Assembly: GCF_013364155.1 (NCBI RefSeq) | Contig: NZ_CP054916.1 | Coordinates: 1,921,001 to 1,985,000 of the forward strand | Length of the DNA stretch: 64,000 bases | Reading direction: 5' to 3' | DNA from: Streptomyces sp. NA02950 | Lineage (GTDB): Bacteria; Actinomycetota; Actinomycetes; Streptomycetales; Streptomycetaceae | Shown: positions 1-8,145 of the stretch, piece after piece | Layout of the letters: each line of letters begins with the position of its first letter | Position numbering within the stretch: the first letter of the stretch is position 1 | The notes under the pieces: model-generated | What the model saw: the letters and a program-made list of their open reading frames with translations, nothing else | What the model was told of the DNA's origin: nothing | Databases searched by the model: none | Translations under genes and position numbers: made by a program

Positions 1-219
1 ATACGCCACGCAGCGGCGACATGTGAGCTGCTGGGGCGCGGCGTGGGGGAGCCCGGCATTGACCCCGGCCGCGGGCTGACCGTAGGAGCCGGGGTAGCTC
101 GGATAGGTGGGTAACGGCTGCGGCTGGGCGTATGGCGCTTGGGACGCCTGAGACGGACCATACGAAGCCGAGGGCTGGGCAGTGCAGGGGTTTCCCTGGG
201 GCGGTAGCGACTCGGTCAT
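1..219 (-). CDS. N-terminus of a Pro/Gln-rich membrane-type protein, cut by window edge
   Basis: An open minus-strand frame starts at ATG 219 with a good ribosome site (AAGGAAG) just upstream and is still open at base 1, so only the first 73 codons are present. The visible part is low-complexity and rich in Pro, Gln, Ala, Ser and Tyr, then reaches a Cys-x-x-Cys pair (LTCRRC) at the window edge. Streptomyces proteins with a disordered Pro/Gln head, a CxxC ribbon and then membrane helices look like this, but the membrane part lies outside the window, so that remains inference. It is downstream of, and in the same direction as, the toxin-immunity operon. Confidence 0.55.
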   Translation of the reverse strand, partial: MTESLPPQGNPCTAQPSASYGPSQASQAPYAQPQPLPTYPSYPGSYGQPAAGVNAGLPHAAPQQLTCRRCVAY

Positions 220-301
220 ATACTTCCTTACGCTGAAATCAACAGGTCATGCCATGACTACGGGAGGTTCAAGGCTTTCCGTCAGATTCGGCCCCGACCA
301 A

Positions 302-460
302 TCACCTCGGGTCTGGCGCATGAATTCCGTAGCCCATCGCGCTGCCGAAATATGTCGACTCGTCAGGCATTGCAGCAACATCGAGCGAGGAACCCACGTC
401 CCGCAGAGCCGCCTTACGGGAAGATGCACTTCCACCCAAGATTTCGACTTGCTCACTCAC
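302..460 (-). CDS. Very small ORF coupled to the immunity gene
   Basis: A 52-codon frame starts at GTG 460, which overlaps the stop of the upstream gene in a GTGA arrangement, and ends at TGA 302-304. The predicted product is soluble and ends GYGIHAPDPR. Its codon use (many A/T-ending codons) is like the immunity gene and unlike the chromosome average. It could be a second short immunity factor, the leftover 3' end of an older toxin or immunity gene, or chance. I recognise no family. The tight coupling is the main support. Confidence 0.35.
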   Translation of the reverse strand: MSEQVEILGGSASSRKAALRDVGSSLDVAAMPDESTYFGSAMGYGIHAPDPR

Positions 461-873
461 CAGGTCAGCAGGGATTCAACTTCGTCGGTCAAAACGAGCG
501 CTCGCTCCTCGCTCACGTTCGGCACCATGTAGTTGAGTGAACGCACCTTGGATACAAAGCTTTCCGGGAGTCGAACATGGTAGGTAGACAGGTAAAACCA
601 CAGATCTCCGCGCCAGACCCACTCACCATCGGTGAACAATGATCCCGCACCAAGGATGTACTCTCCCGACCCAAGAACATCCTTCTCGGCCCCCATCGCG
701 GCGAAGAGCAGGTCACCGTCTTTCAGGTAGGAAACAAGACGCTCCTCATCTGCCACAGGAACGTCGCTTGCATAGTTTCCGATGCTACCTTCGGGGACGC
801 CCGCACGCGACGGCCACAGTTCGCTGTAGAAACCGAGGATCTTCACACACGTACTCCCTAATGCTGTCTTCAT
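457..873 (-). CDS. Candidate immunity protein for the adjacent toxin
   Basis: This 138-residue soluble protein has no signal peptide or membrane segment and is moderately acidic. I recognise no family from its sequence. Its start codon overlaps the stop of the toxin gene (ATGA at 870-873), the usual layout of a polymorphic toxin followed directly by its immunity gene. The gene is visibly less GC-rich than its surroundings and shares this with the toxin C-terminus, as expected for a toxin-immunity pair that moves as a module. The role as an inhibitor of the toxin's C-terminal domain is inferred from position only. Confidence 0.6.
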   Translation of the reverse strand: MKTALGSTCVKILGFYSELWPSRAGVPEGSIGNYASDVPVADEERLVSYLKDGDLLFAAMGAEKDVLGSGEYILGAGSLFTDGEWVWRGDLWFYLSTYHVRLPESFVSKVRSLNYMVPNVSEERALVLTDEVESLLTW

Positions 874-2870
874 GGTAGAAGAGGAAGGAAGGTCCGCCAG
901 TAACCACCGTCAAATACGACGGGTACCTGGCCCCGTCCACGCCGGAACAAGATTCCCACCCTCGTGGTGGGAGCCGTGACCGGCACACCCAACTCGTTGG
1001 CGACTCGTTGTGCTGCAGGGATCTCCGCCACTTCCTCCAGTACGTAACCCGAGTGACACGATATCAGCCTGATCGGCTCACCATGGTAGTTCGGGTTGTT
1101 TCGGATCGCATCGACGATATGGAAGGGATTCACCTGACCTGGCGGAAAATCCTCACCTGCGGCATTCCGTCTGCCTGGCAGGAAATACCCTTCGTTTGTC
1201 CCATGCACAATCACATCGCGATATCCGGCACGCGGAGCGATGTATTCCAAATTTGTGTGCGTCAGGCTATCGTAACCGATCGTCGTGGTATGCGGCCGGT
1301 AATATACATGGTCACCGGTGTCGAGAATAAGGTCGCCAGGCGTCTTGGGCGGGACGGGAGTCATTGAATTAGGGGAGTTTTTCGCCTCATTACCCCGCCT
1401 GGTACCCATGGTGGAGTCGGAATCCGAAGTCGCACCCTCGCCCCCATGCCCCCCATGCGGATGCTGCTCACCATCTGTGCCACGGTGCCCGTCGGCTCCG
1501 TGATGCGCATGGGAAACCTCACGATGAGAAACCTCTGTGCTGTGGACATGATCCGCAGTACGGGCACGTTGGATGTCGTCCAGGGCCTGGCGGTCGGCCG
1601 CCGACAGTTCCACCCTGGCCCTGTCAAGAACCGTGCCGTCGGCCTTGTAGAGCGTCCCGTATTTGTCCAGGTACTGACCGCTCGGCAGCTTCAGCCCGCC
1701 GTCCGGATGGAGGACCGCGTGGTTGGGCAGTTTCAGGGAGCCGTCGGCCAGTTCCAGGACGTGACCGGAATAGACGCGCTTCAGACCCGCCATCACATCC
1801 GCCACCTTGACCTTGGCGAGGCTCGCGCCCTTGAGGATGTAGGTCGTCGGATCCGCGAGGCGGCCGATCTTGCCCGCGGTGCTGATCGCCTTCGACACCG
1901 CGCCGGTCTTCGCCGCCGCACCGGTGCCGCCGCCGGCGACGGTGGTGACCACGTTGAAGGAGACCGCACCGGCGGCACGGGCCGGGTTCTTGCCCCATTC
2001 GTCCCAGGCGACGAAGCCCTTGCCCGCCTCCTTCGCGGACCGCTTGCTCTCGCGCAAGAACTCCGGCAACTCGGAATCGGGCTTGTTCCTCAACGAGGGG
2101 GTCAGGTAGACACCCGCACCGACCGCGACCCGGCCCAGGTTCTTCCAGGCAGCCCTCGCCTCGTCCCAGCCGTTGAACCCGGCCAGGCGTCCGAGTCCCT
2201 TGAGGGTGCCCCACACGCCGTCGACGATGAAGCCGTCCCACACGATGGTCTTGAACCAGTGGCCGACATCCCAGACGTGGTGTTTCTGCTGGACCGGCGA
2301 ACCCCACGGGGTCTTCTTCGCGTGGTCGAGGTCCGACGCCTTGTAGCCGTATGCGTTCCGCTTGTGGGAGCCGTCGTCGACCACGTAGTGCGGACCGTGG
2401 CACAAGGCGGTGATGGTGTTGGCCGCCCGGCGTTCGGCCTCCCAGAAGGCGGCCACCGCCGCGTTGACGTCATGAAGGAGGTCCTGGTGCTCCTGGACCT
2501 TGTCGCCGTCGTAGGCCCAGTCGTCATCGTCGCCCACGTCCGCGACGAACCGGGTGGCCTGTCGCTTGAGCCGGGCGAGCTTCGCCGCGATGGGACGGAC
2601 CTCGGCCGCATAGTCGTCCAGCGCGCGGGCGACCGTCTCGACGTCGTCGGCGACGTCATCGGCGGTGTCCCGCACCGGCTTCGTGGTGGCGAACAGCTGC
2701 TCGGCCTCGGGCGCGTGGTAGTACCCCGCCAGCCCCTGAAAGCGATCGTGAATGGTCTGGCCGGCCTTGCGGATCTGGGACGCGTCCGCGGTGAGCTCCT
2801 GTGTCGCCCCCTGTAATCGGGAGGTATCGCCGGTGAACTGGGGGATGCCCTCCGGTCTGATCATCTTCAT
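870..2870 (-). CDS. Polymorphic toxin with type VII-like N-terminus and protease-like C-terminal domain
   Basis: The protein has 666 residues. The first 160 or so are charged and alpha-helical, like the WXG/LXG-type heads of proteins exported by type VII secretion. The middle (about 210-400) is a pretoxin region with small-residue hydrophobic helices. A His/Gly-rich linker lies around 440-490. The last 150 residues hold a VHG motif (His556) and an LISCHSG motif (Cys605) followed by AQRVANELGVPV, the His-Gly/Ser-Cys pattern of clan CD (caspase- or C80-like) cysteine proteases. No N-terminal signal peptide is seen. The gene follows the DUF6507-type gene with an ATGA overlap and precedes the candidate immunity gene. 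Toxin activity is inferred; the dyad is seen in the sequence. Confidence 0.7.
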   Translation of the reverse strand: MKMIRPEGIPQFTGDTSRLQGATQELTADASQIRKAGQTIHDRFQGLAGYYHAPEAEQLFATTKPVRDTADDVADDVETVARALDDYAAEVRPIAAKLARLKRQATRFVADVGDDDDWAYDGDKVQEHQDLLHDVNAAVAAFWEAERRAANTITALCHGPHYVVDDGSHKRNAYGYKASDLDHAKKTPWGSPVQQKHHVWDVGHWFKTIVWDGFIVDGVWGTLKGLGRLAGFNGWDEARAAWKNLGRVAVGAGVYLTPSLRNKPDSELPEFLRESKRSAKEAGKGFVAWDEWGKNPARAAGAVSFNVVTTVAGGGTGAAAKTGAVSKAISTAGKIGRLADPTTYILKGASLAKVKVADVMAGLKRVYSGHVLELADGSLKLPNHAVLHPDGGLKLPSGQYLDKYGTLYKADGTVLDRARVELSAADRQALDDIQRARTADHVHSTEVSHREVSHAHHGADGHRGTDGEQHPHGGHGGEGATSDSDSTMGTRRGNEAKNSPNSMTPVPPKTPGDLILDTGDHVYYRPHTTTIGYDSLTHTNLEYIAPRAGYRDVIVHGTNEGYFLPGRRNAAGEDFPPGQVNPFHIVDAIRNNPNYHGEPIRLISCHSGYVLEEVAEIPAAQRVANELGVPVTAPTTRVGILFRRGRGQVPVVFDGGYWRTFLPLLP

Positions 2871-3289
2871 CGGTGCGGCTCCCCCTTCCCGGCCTCACCT
2901 TTGGGCTTGGGCTTCCCCTTGACGTGTACCTCCGGCGCCTTCAGCGCCTTCCGCTGCGCGTTGGCGGCCATGCGCAGGTCACCGTCCAGGTATTCCTGCG
3001 TCGCCTGCGCCGCACCGTTGACGGACTTGCCCGTTCGTGCACCGATGTACGCGATCTTCTTGGTGGCGGCCTGGGCGAACAGCGCGAGCGCCGCGCCCAC
3101 CAGCCCCAGCTCAGGTATGTCCTTGCCCGCGCCCAACGAACCGGCGGACCTGGCGGCTTCGGCGACGTGGTCGCCGAACGACTTCACGTCATCCTGGAAG
3201 CTCCGCACGTCCACCCCGACGTTCAGAACAACGCCCCGCACCCCATCAGGATCAATGTCCCAGTCCTGCTTGCCCTTTGACGTCGACAT
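2867..3289 (-). CDS. DUF6507-type small helical protein, toxin-operon helper
   Basis: This 140-residue protein begins with a WDIDPDGVRGVV segment typical, from memory, of the actinobacterial DUF6507 family, followed by two amphipathic helices and a basic tail rich in Lys and Pro. Size and helical layout resemble ESX/WXG100-type partners. It is the first gene of the toxin operon and overlaps the toxin start by four bases. A role as secretion partner or chaperone of the toxin is inferred. The ATG at 3289 is preceded by a purine-rich AGTAGGGGGG ribosome site. Confidence 0.65.
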   Translation of the reverse strand: MSTSKGKQDWDIDPDGVRGVVLNVGVDVRSFQDDVKSFGDHVAEAARSAGSLGAGKDIPELGLVGAALALFAQAATKKIAYIGARTGKSVNGAAQATQEYLDGDLRMAANAQRKALKAPEVHVKGKPKPKGEAGKGEPHR

Positions 3290-3493
3290 GCAGCCCCCCT
3301 ACTCGTCGGTTATTCACCCTACAAGTGGCGCCCACCGCCCCCGCAACGCGGTTCCGAGAGGCACCGGCCGGGCCCGAATCACGCCCGAACCTGTGAAGAG
3401 GGCCTGAAAGCTGTGAATCTCGGTGGTCATTGAGACAGTCCGCTCCCCCGGCCGTACCCCCGTTCGCCGGAGCACTACGCGAAGGGACAGGCC

Positions 3494-4864
3494 GTGACGA
3501 CGCTACTCAACAGCCGGGCCGGGCGGCGGCAGGCGATGCGCCGGATTCGGCCGCGCCGCTCGCCCGCGGTGCCGCTGCTTGTGCTCAGCTGGGCGGGGGC
3601 CGGGGCGGTGCTGTCCTTGTGGTGGCGGAACACCCCCAATGTCGAGGGCACCACCCAGTGGCTCACCGGCGCCGGGCGGCTCAGCGGGCTGCTCGCGGGC
3701 TACGTACTGGCGCTGGTGGTGCTTCAGATGGCACGCGTGCCCGCGCTGGAACGGCGGGTGGGGTCGGACCGGGTGGCGCGGTGGCACGCGATGAGCGGGC
3801 GGTACGCGCTGTGCCTGATCGTGGCGCATGTGGGGCTGATCGTCGCCGGGTACGCCGAGCAGGCGGGCACCGGTCTGGTCGAGCAGACCGTGACGGTGGT
3901 GACGGAACTCCCCGACATGGTGGACGCCGCCATCGGCACCGGGACGCTGGTGGTGATCGGGCTGATCTCGGCGGGGATGGTGCGCCGCCGGATCCCCTAC
4001 GAGGTCTGGTACTACCTGCATCTGCTGACGTACGGCGCGGTGTTCCTGACGTTCTGGCACCAGCTGTCGACCGGTGCGGAGTTCGTCGGCGACGAGACGG
4101 CCCGGACCGCGTGGTACGCGCTGTACGGCACCGTCACCGCGCTGGTCGTCTGGTACCGGCTGCTGATGCCGCTGCGGCTGAACCTGACGCACCGGATGCG
4201 GGTGGAGGCCGTGGTGCCGGAGGCGCCGGGGATGGTGTCGGTGCTGATCACGGGGCGTCGGCTGCACCGTATCGGCGCCGAGGCGGGCCAGTTCTTCCGG
4301 TGGCGCTTCCTGGCGCCCGGGCTGCGCTGGGCCTCGCATCCCTACTCGCTGTCCGCGCCGCCCCGGCCCGAGCTGCTGCGGATCACCGTGAAGGCGGTGG
4401 GCGGCCACAGCTCCGGACTGGCCTCGCTCAAGCCGGGCACGCGGGTGTGGGCGGAGGGGCCGTACGGGGCGATGACCGCGGCGCGGCGCAGCCGCGGCAA
4501 GGTGCTGATGATCGCCGGTGGGGCCGGGATCACCCCGATCCGGGCGCTGTTCGAGACGCTGCCCGGCCGGGGCGACGACCTCACCCTGCTGTACCGCGCC
4601 CGCAGCGTGGACGACCTGGCGCTGTGGGGGGAGCTGAAGCAGATCGCGAACGAACGCGGGGCCCGGCTGCTGTACGCGGTGAACGGCCCGGACGGCGCCC
4701 GCCCGGAGATCACCGCGGAGCGGCTGCGGTCGCTGCTGCCCGATGTCGAGGACCACGACGTCTATCTGTGCGGACCACCGGGTCTTGCCGAGCACGCGTA
4801 CGAGGCGCTGCACGAGGCCGGGGTGCCGGACCGCCGTATCCACCACGAATCCTTCGAGCTGTGA
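3494..4864 (+). CDS. Ferric reductase-like transmembrane flavocytochrome
   Basis: This 456-residue protein has an N-terminal membrane domain of about six helices carrying spaced His residues suited to haem binding (WHAMSGRY, IVAHVG, YYLHLL, FWHQL). It is followed by a ferredoxin-NADP reductase-type half with an FAD motif (HPYSLSAPP), a nucleotide motif (GGAGITPIRALFE) and a C-terminal CGPPG segment. It would move electrons from cytoplasmic NAD(P)H across the membrane. The GTG start at 3494 follows GAAGGGACAG. The next two genes encode an FMN-binding domain protein and ApbE, so the likely acceptor is the covalently flavinylated outer protein rather than iron itself. Confidence 0.85.
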   Translation: MTTLLNSRAGRRQAMRRIRPRRSPAVPLLVLSWAGAGAVLSLWWRNTPNVEGTTQWLTGAGRLSGLLAGYVLALVVLQMARVPALERRVGSDRVARWHAMSGRYALCLIVAHVGLIVAGYAEQAGTGLVEQTVTVVTELPDMVDAAIGTGTLVVIGLISAGMVRRRIPYEVWYYLHLLTYGAVFLTFWHQLSTGAEFVGDETARTAWYALYGTVTALVVWYRLLMPLRLNLTHRMRVEAVVPEAPGMVSVLITGRRLHRIGAEAGQFFRWRFLAPGLRWASHPYSLSAPPRPELLRITVKAVGGHSSGLASLKPGTRVWAEGPYGAMTAARRSRGKVLMIAGGAGITPIRALFETLPGRGDDLTLLYRARSVDDLALWGELKQIANERGARLLYAVNGPDGARPEITAERLRSLLPDVEDHDVYLCGPPGLAEHAYEALHEAGVPDRRIHHESFEL

Positions 4865-4877
4865 CCGAGGTGAAGCC

Positions 4878-5363
4878 ATGAAGAGGAAGCATCCGCTGCG
4901 CCGCATCATCCTGGGCACGGCCGCGACCGTCGCCGGTGTGGTGGCGCTGCTCGCGCTGAAGCAGCCCGGTTCGGGCGGGGAGACCGTCGCCCAGCCCGGG
5001 GCGGCGGGGCAGGCGCCCCCGGCCGCGGCCACCGCCCCGGCGGGCGGCGGTGCCGGGGGCGGTGGACAGGCGGGCGGCGGTGGCGCGGCCACCCGGACCG
5101 TCACCGGGGACGAGGCCCGGACCCAGTACGGGCCGGTGCAGGTGAGCCTCACCCTCAACGGGACGAAGATCACCGCCGCGCAGGCGGTCAAGACCCCCGA
5201 CTCCGAGCCGCGGAGCGTACAGATCGCCAAGGACGCCGTGCCCAAGCTGAATCAGCAGGCGGTCTCCGCCGCGAAGGTGGACACCGTCTCCGGTGCCACC
5301 TACACCAGTCAGGGGTACGCCACCTCGCTCCAGAGCGCCCTCGACAAGGCAGGTGTCAAATGA
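4878..5363 (+). CDS. Extracytoplasmic FMN-binding domain protein
   Basis: This 161-residue protein has an N-terminal signal anchor (basic residues then LGTAATVAGVVALLAL), a Gly/Pro/Ala-rich linker and a C-terminal FMN-binding domain with the motif DTVSGATYTS. In this family the Thr of the SGAT motif receives FMN through a phosphoester bond made by ApbE. Start ATG 4878 follows GAGGTGAAG, and an in-frame upstream extension to 4743 would overlap the preceding gene by more than 100 bases, so it was not used. The stop overlaps the apbE start (ATGA), which supports a shared role in electron transfer outside the membrane. Confidence 0.85.
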   Translation: MKRKHPLRRIILGTAATVAGVVALLALKQPGSGGETVAQPGAAGQAPPAAATAPAGGGAGGGGQAGGGGAATRTVTGDEARTQYGPVQVSLTLNGTKITAAQAVKTPDSEPRSVQIAKDAVPKLNQQAVSAAKVDTVSGATYTSQGYATSLQSALDKAGVK

Positions 5364-6145
5364 GCCGTGAACGAGAACCGCTGCGCCATGTCGAACACGT
5401 CATGGGTACCGTCTTCTCCTTCGATGTGCGCGAGGTGCCGGACGCGGCCCGGCCGCGGGTGCAGGCCGCGCTGGACGGGGCCGTGGTCGGACTGCACCGG
5501 GTGGACGAGCTGTTCTCCCCGTACCGGCCGGAGAGCCAGATCAGCCGGCTGGCCCGCGGTGAGCTGACACTGGCGCAGTGCGATCCGGACGTCCGGGATG
5601 TGCTGCGGATGTGCGAGGACGCCGAGTACCGCAGCGGCGGCTGGTTCAGCGCCCGCTTCGCCGGGGGGCAGCCGGATCCGACCGGTCTGGTCAAGGGGTG
5701 GGCGGCGGAGCGCGCCGCCCGGATGCTGGACTCGGCGGGCGCCCGGTCGGTGTGTGTCAACGGCGGCGGCGACATACAGGTGCACGGCGGCCCGTGGCGG
5801 GTGGGGGTGGCCGATCCGCACCGGCGCGGGGAGCTGATCGCCATCGTGGAGGCGCAGGGCGAACTGGCGGTGGCGACCTCGGGCCCGGCCGAGCGGGGCT
5901 GCCACATCCTGGACCCGCGCACCGGCCTCCCCCCGGCGCAGGGCCTCGCCTCGGTCACCGTGATCGCCACCAGTCTGGCCGACGCGGACGCCTGGGCGAC
6001 GGCGGCCTGTGCGATGGGCGCGGAACGGGCCCGCCCGTGGCTCCAGCGGCTCACCGGCGCCGAGGCGTTCGTGGTCACGGCGGGCGGCGCCACCTGGCAG
6101 ACCAGCGGCTTCGCCCGGTACGCGGCGGACTTGTGCGGGGTGTGA
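5360..6145 (+). CDS. apbE: FAD:protein FMN transferase
   Basis: This 261-residue protein matches the ApbE family: an N-terminal HVMGTVFSFDV strand, a central CVNGGGDIQVHG motif and a C-terminal stretch giving CHILDPRTGLP. The enzyme cleaves FAD and attaches FMN to a Thr of its target, here most likely the SGAT motif encoded immediately upstream. No lipobox or signal peptide is evident at its N-terminus, so it probably acts on the target before or during export, which is inference. It is somewhat shorter than Gram-negative ApbE lipoproteins. It is the last gene of the three-gene operon. Confidence 0.88.
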   Translation: MSREREPLRHVEHVMGTVFSFDVREVPDAARPRVQAALDGAVVGLHRVDELFSPYRPESQISRLARGELTLAQCDPDVRDVLRMCEDAEYRSGGWFSARFAGGQPDPTGLVKGWAAERAARMLDSAGARSVCVNGGGDIQVHGGPWRVGVADPHRRGELIAIVEAQGELAVATSGPAERGCHILDPRTGLPPAQGLASVTVIATSLADADAWATAACAMGAERARPWLQRLTGAEAFVVTAGGATWQTSGFARYAADLCGV

Positions 6146-6150
6146 GGACT

Positions 6151-6191
6151 GTACGACCTGGGCGACGCCCCGGGCGACGCGCAGGTCGTAC
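6151..6191. terminator. Hairpin after the ferric reductase-apbE operon
   Basis: A perfect 10-bp inverted repeat (GTACGACCTG / CAGGTCGTAC) with a 21-base GC-rich middle begins five bases after the apbE stop. It has no T-run, as is common for actinobacterial terminators. Confidence 0.55.
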
Positions 6192-6213
6192 GGCCCTTGC
6201 AGGATCTGGCTGA

Positions 6214-6501
6214 CGGACGATTGCGGTACTCGAGGTGCTCGGTGTCGATCGGGCCGACGTCCACGGCACGTCCATGGGCGGACGCGTGGCCCGGCGACTC
6301 GCGGCGTGCCATCCGCACCGGGTGCGCGCGTCGGTACGGGGCCGCACCTCGCCCGGCGGCCCGCAAGGCGTCGAGCGAGACAACGACGCGCGCGGACCGC
6401 CGGCCCAGCCGCAACCGGGAGCGCCGCGGCAGCGACGACGTGCTCCACCCCGCCGCCAACGCCGTGCTCGCGAGCCGCGTCCCTGGGGCCCGGCTCCGTA
6501 G
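6214..6501 (+). pseudogene. Alpha/beta-hydrolase remnant
   Basis: One plus-strand frame between stops reads a short piece with a strong alpha/beta-hydrolase signature: VLGVDRADVHGTSMGGRVA followed by AACHPHRVRASV and TSPGGPQGVER. The GTSMGG nucleophile elbow is intact, but everything N-terminal to it is missing and the downstream part degrades into Arg/Pro-rich noise. No ribosome site or complete fold is present. It is best read as the decayed middle of a lost hydrolase gene. Confidence 0.6.
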
Positions 6502-6538
6502 GCCCCCGGAGCGCGGCACGCGACCCGACCCCCGGCGG

Positions 6539-6913
6539 TCAGCTGTGGCCGCGGACGGCGTCCGCGAGCAGCGGGGCGTGGGAGTGGTCGAGGTCCTTGG
6601 TGGCGGTGAGGAGGGTCATCGGACCGGCCGCGGCGAGCTCCCGCAGCCGGTCCACGGCCTCGGCCCGCTCCGGTTCGGCCAGTTCGGCGCGGTACCGGCG
6701 GGCGAACTGGGCGTAGCGCCGGGGCTCGTGGCCGTACCAGCGGCGCAGCTCGGTCGAGGGGGCCGCGGCCTTGGCCCATTCGTCCAGGCGGGCGTCCTCC
6801 TTCGCCAGGCCCCGCGGCCAGATGCGGTCCACCAGGACGCGGGTGCCGTCGTCCGGCTCCGGTGCCTCGTACACCCGGCGGACGCGGACGCCGGGTCCTT
6901 TCCTGTCGGCCAT
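6539..6913 (-). CDS. DUF488 family protein
   Basis: This 124-residue protein has the family landmarks RVLVDRIWPRG near the N-terminus and WYGHEP, FARRYRAEL and LLTATKDLDHSHA further on. DUF488 proteins are small cytoplasmic proteins of unknown function. Two starts in frame, ATG 6913 and ATG 6922, are possible; neither has a strong ribosome site and I chose the shorter. It diverges from the PPOX-type gene that starts 52 bases away. Confidence 0.8.
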   Translation of the reverse strand: MADRKGPGVRVRRVYEAPEPDDGTRVLVDRIWPRGLAKEDARLDEWAKAAAPSTELRRWYGHEPRRYAQFARRYRAELAEPERAEAVDRLRELAAAGPMTLLTATKDLDHSHAPLLADAVRGHS

Positions 6914-6965
6914 GTCACCCATGGAACCATCCCCGCGGCCGGGACCCCGGCGGATAATGCTCCAC

Positions 6966-7553
6966 ATGGGAAAGGTGTACGAACGGATCGACGGCAGACT
7001 GCGGACTTTCATCGAACAGCAGAAGATCTTCTTCACCGCCACCGCCCCGCTGGACGGCGACGGCACCGTGAATCTCTCCCCGAAGGGGCTGGCCGGGTCC
7101 TTCGCCGTCCTGGACGAACGGACCGTGGCGTACCTGGACTTCGCCGGGAGCAACGCCGAGACCATCGCCCATCTGCGGGAGAACGGGCGCATCACGCTGA
7201 TGTGGTGTGCCTTCACCGGCCCGCCGAACATCGTGCGGGTGCACGGCCGCGGGGAGCCGGTGTTCCGTGACGATCCGCGGTTCCCCGGGCTGCTGGAGCA
7301 CTTCTCCGGGGTGGAGATCGACGCGCACGGGCTGCGGGCGGTCATCGTGGTGACGGCCGAGCTGATCCGGGACACCTGTGGCTACGCGGTGCCGTATCTG
7401 GACTACCGCGAGGAGCGCACCCTGCACGGCGACCGCTTCCGGCGGGAGGACGACGCCTCGCTCGGCCGCTACTTCGAGAAGAAGGAGCACATCGCGCACA
7501 GCATCGACGGTCTGCCGGGGCTGCCGCTGCCGTTGCCGCCGAGCCCGGCCTGA
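6966..7553 (+). CDS. Pyridoxamine 5'-phosphate oxidase-like flavoprotein
   Basis: This 195-residue protein has the split-barrel PPOX pattern: an N-terminal IEQQKIFFTATA strand, VNLSPKGLAG, a TVAYLDFAGSN turn and RITLMWCAFTGPPNIVRVHG. Proteins of this group bind FMN or F420 and reduce small substrates; the substrate cannot be told from sequence. Start ATG 6966 was chosen over a longer in-frame extension to 6771 because conserved sequence begins directly after it and the extension overlaps the divergent DUF488 gene. Confidence 0.8.
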   Translation: MGKVYERIDGRLRTFIEQQKIFFTATAPLDGDGTVNLSPKGLAGSFAVLDERTVAYLDFAGSNAETIAHLRENGRITLMWCAFTGPPNIVRVHGRGEPVFRDDPRFPGLLEHFSGVEIDAHGLRAVIVVTAELIRDTCGYAVPYLDYREERTLHGDRFRREDDASLGRYFEKKEHIAHSIDGLPGLPLPLPPSPA

Positions 7554-7580
7554 GGGCCCCGGCCCCCGGAGGCTCTTGTC

Positions 7581-8138
7581 CTAGCGCGCTTTTTGGGCCA
7601 GCCGCAGCAGATGGTCGGCGAGCGCCTGGCCGCCCGCCGGGTCACGGCTGATCAGCAGCACCGTGTCATCGCCGGCGATGGTGCCGAGGATGGCGTGCAG
7701 CTCCGCCGAGTCGATGGCCGAGGCCAGGAACTGGGCGGCGCCGGGCGGCGTGCGCAGCACCACGAGGTTGGCCGACGCCTCAGCGGAGATGAGGAGTTCG
7801 GCCGCCAGCCGCGCCATCCGCGCCTCGCTCGCCGACTCGCCGAGCGGGGCGCGCGGGGTGCGGTCGCCACCCTCGCTGGGCACCGCGTAGATCAGCTCGC
7901 CGCCGGTGTTGCGGATCTTCACCGCGCCCAGTTCGTCCAGGTCGCGGGAGAGCGTCGCCTGGGTGACGGAGAGGCCGTCGTCGGCGAGGAGCTTCGCGAG
8001 CTGGCTCTGGGAGCGGACCGGCTGCCGGTTCAGGATGTCCACGATCCGGCGGTGGCGCGCGGTGCGGGTCTGCGGCACGGATGGTCCGTTGTGGTTCCAC
8101 CCGGCGCCCTGGGCCTCGGTGTGCTGCGCCTCGGTCAT
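7581..8138 (-). CDS. argR: Arginine repressor
   Basis: This 185-residue protein has an N-terminal winged helix-turn-helix ([20 protein letters not shown], then [18 protein letters not shown]) and a C-terminal arginine-sensing oligomerisation domain with the GTIAGDDT motif. Family members are about 150-190 residues. With arginine bound, the hexamer represses arg genes through ARG boxes. It is the last gene of the argCJBDR cluster, seven bases after argD. The IS110 insertion upstream separates it, with argD, from the argC promoter, so its own expression may be altered. Confidence 0.93.
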   Translation of the reverse strand: MTEAQHTEAQGAGWNHNGPSVPQTRTARHRRIVDILNRQPVRSQSQLAKLLADDGLSVTQATLSRDLDELGAVKIRNTGGELIYAVPSEGGDRTPRAPLGESASEARMARLAAELLISAEASANLVVLRTPPGAAQFLASAIDSAELHAILGTIAGDDTVLLISRDPAGGQALADHLLRLAQKAR

Positions 8139-8145
8139 CGTCTCG

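Noticed and set aside
247..456. Minus-strand 69-codon frame after the immunity gene
   Set aside because: It competes with the 302-460 frame; its product has odd Trp/Arg-rich composition and it is not coupled by overlap, so the other frame was preferred.
4743..4877. Upstream extension of the FMN-binding protein
   Set aside because: It overlaps the reductase gene by over 100 bases, while ATG 4878 has a ribosome site and begins a proper signal anchor.
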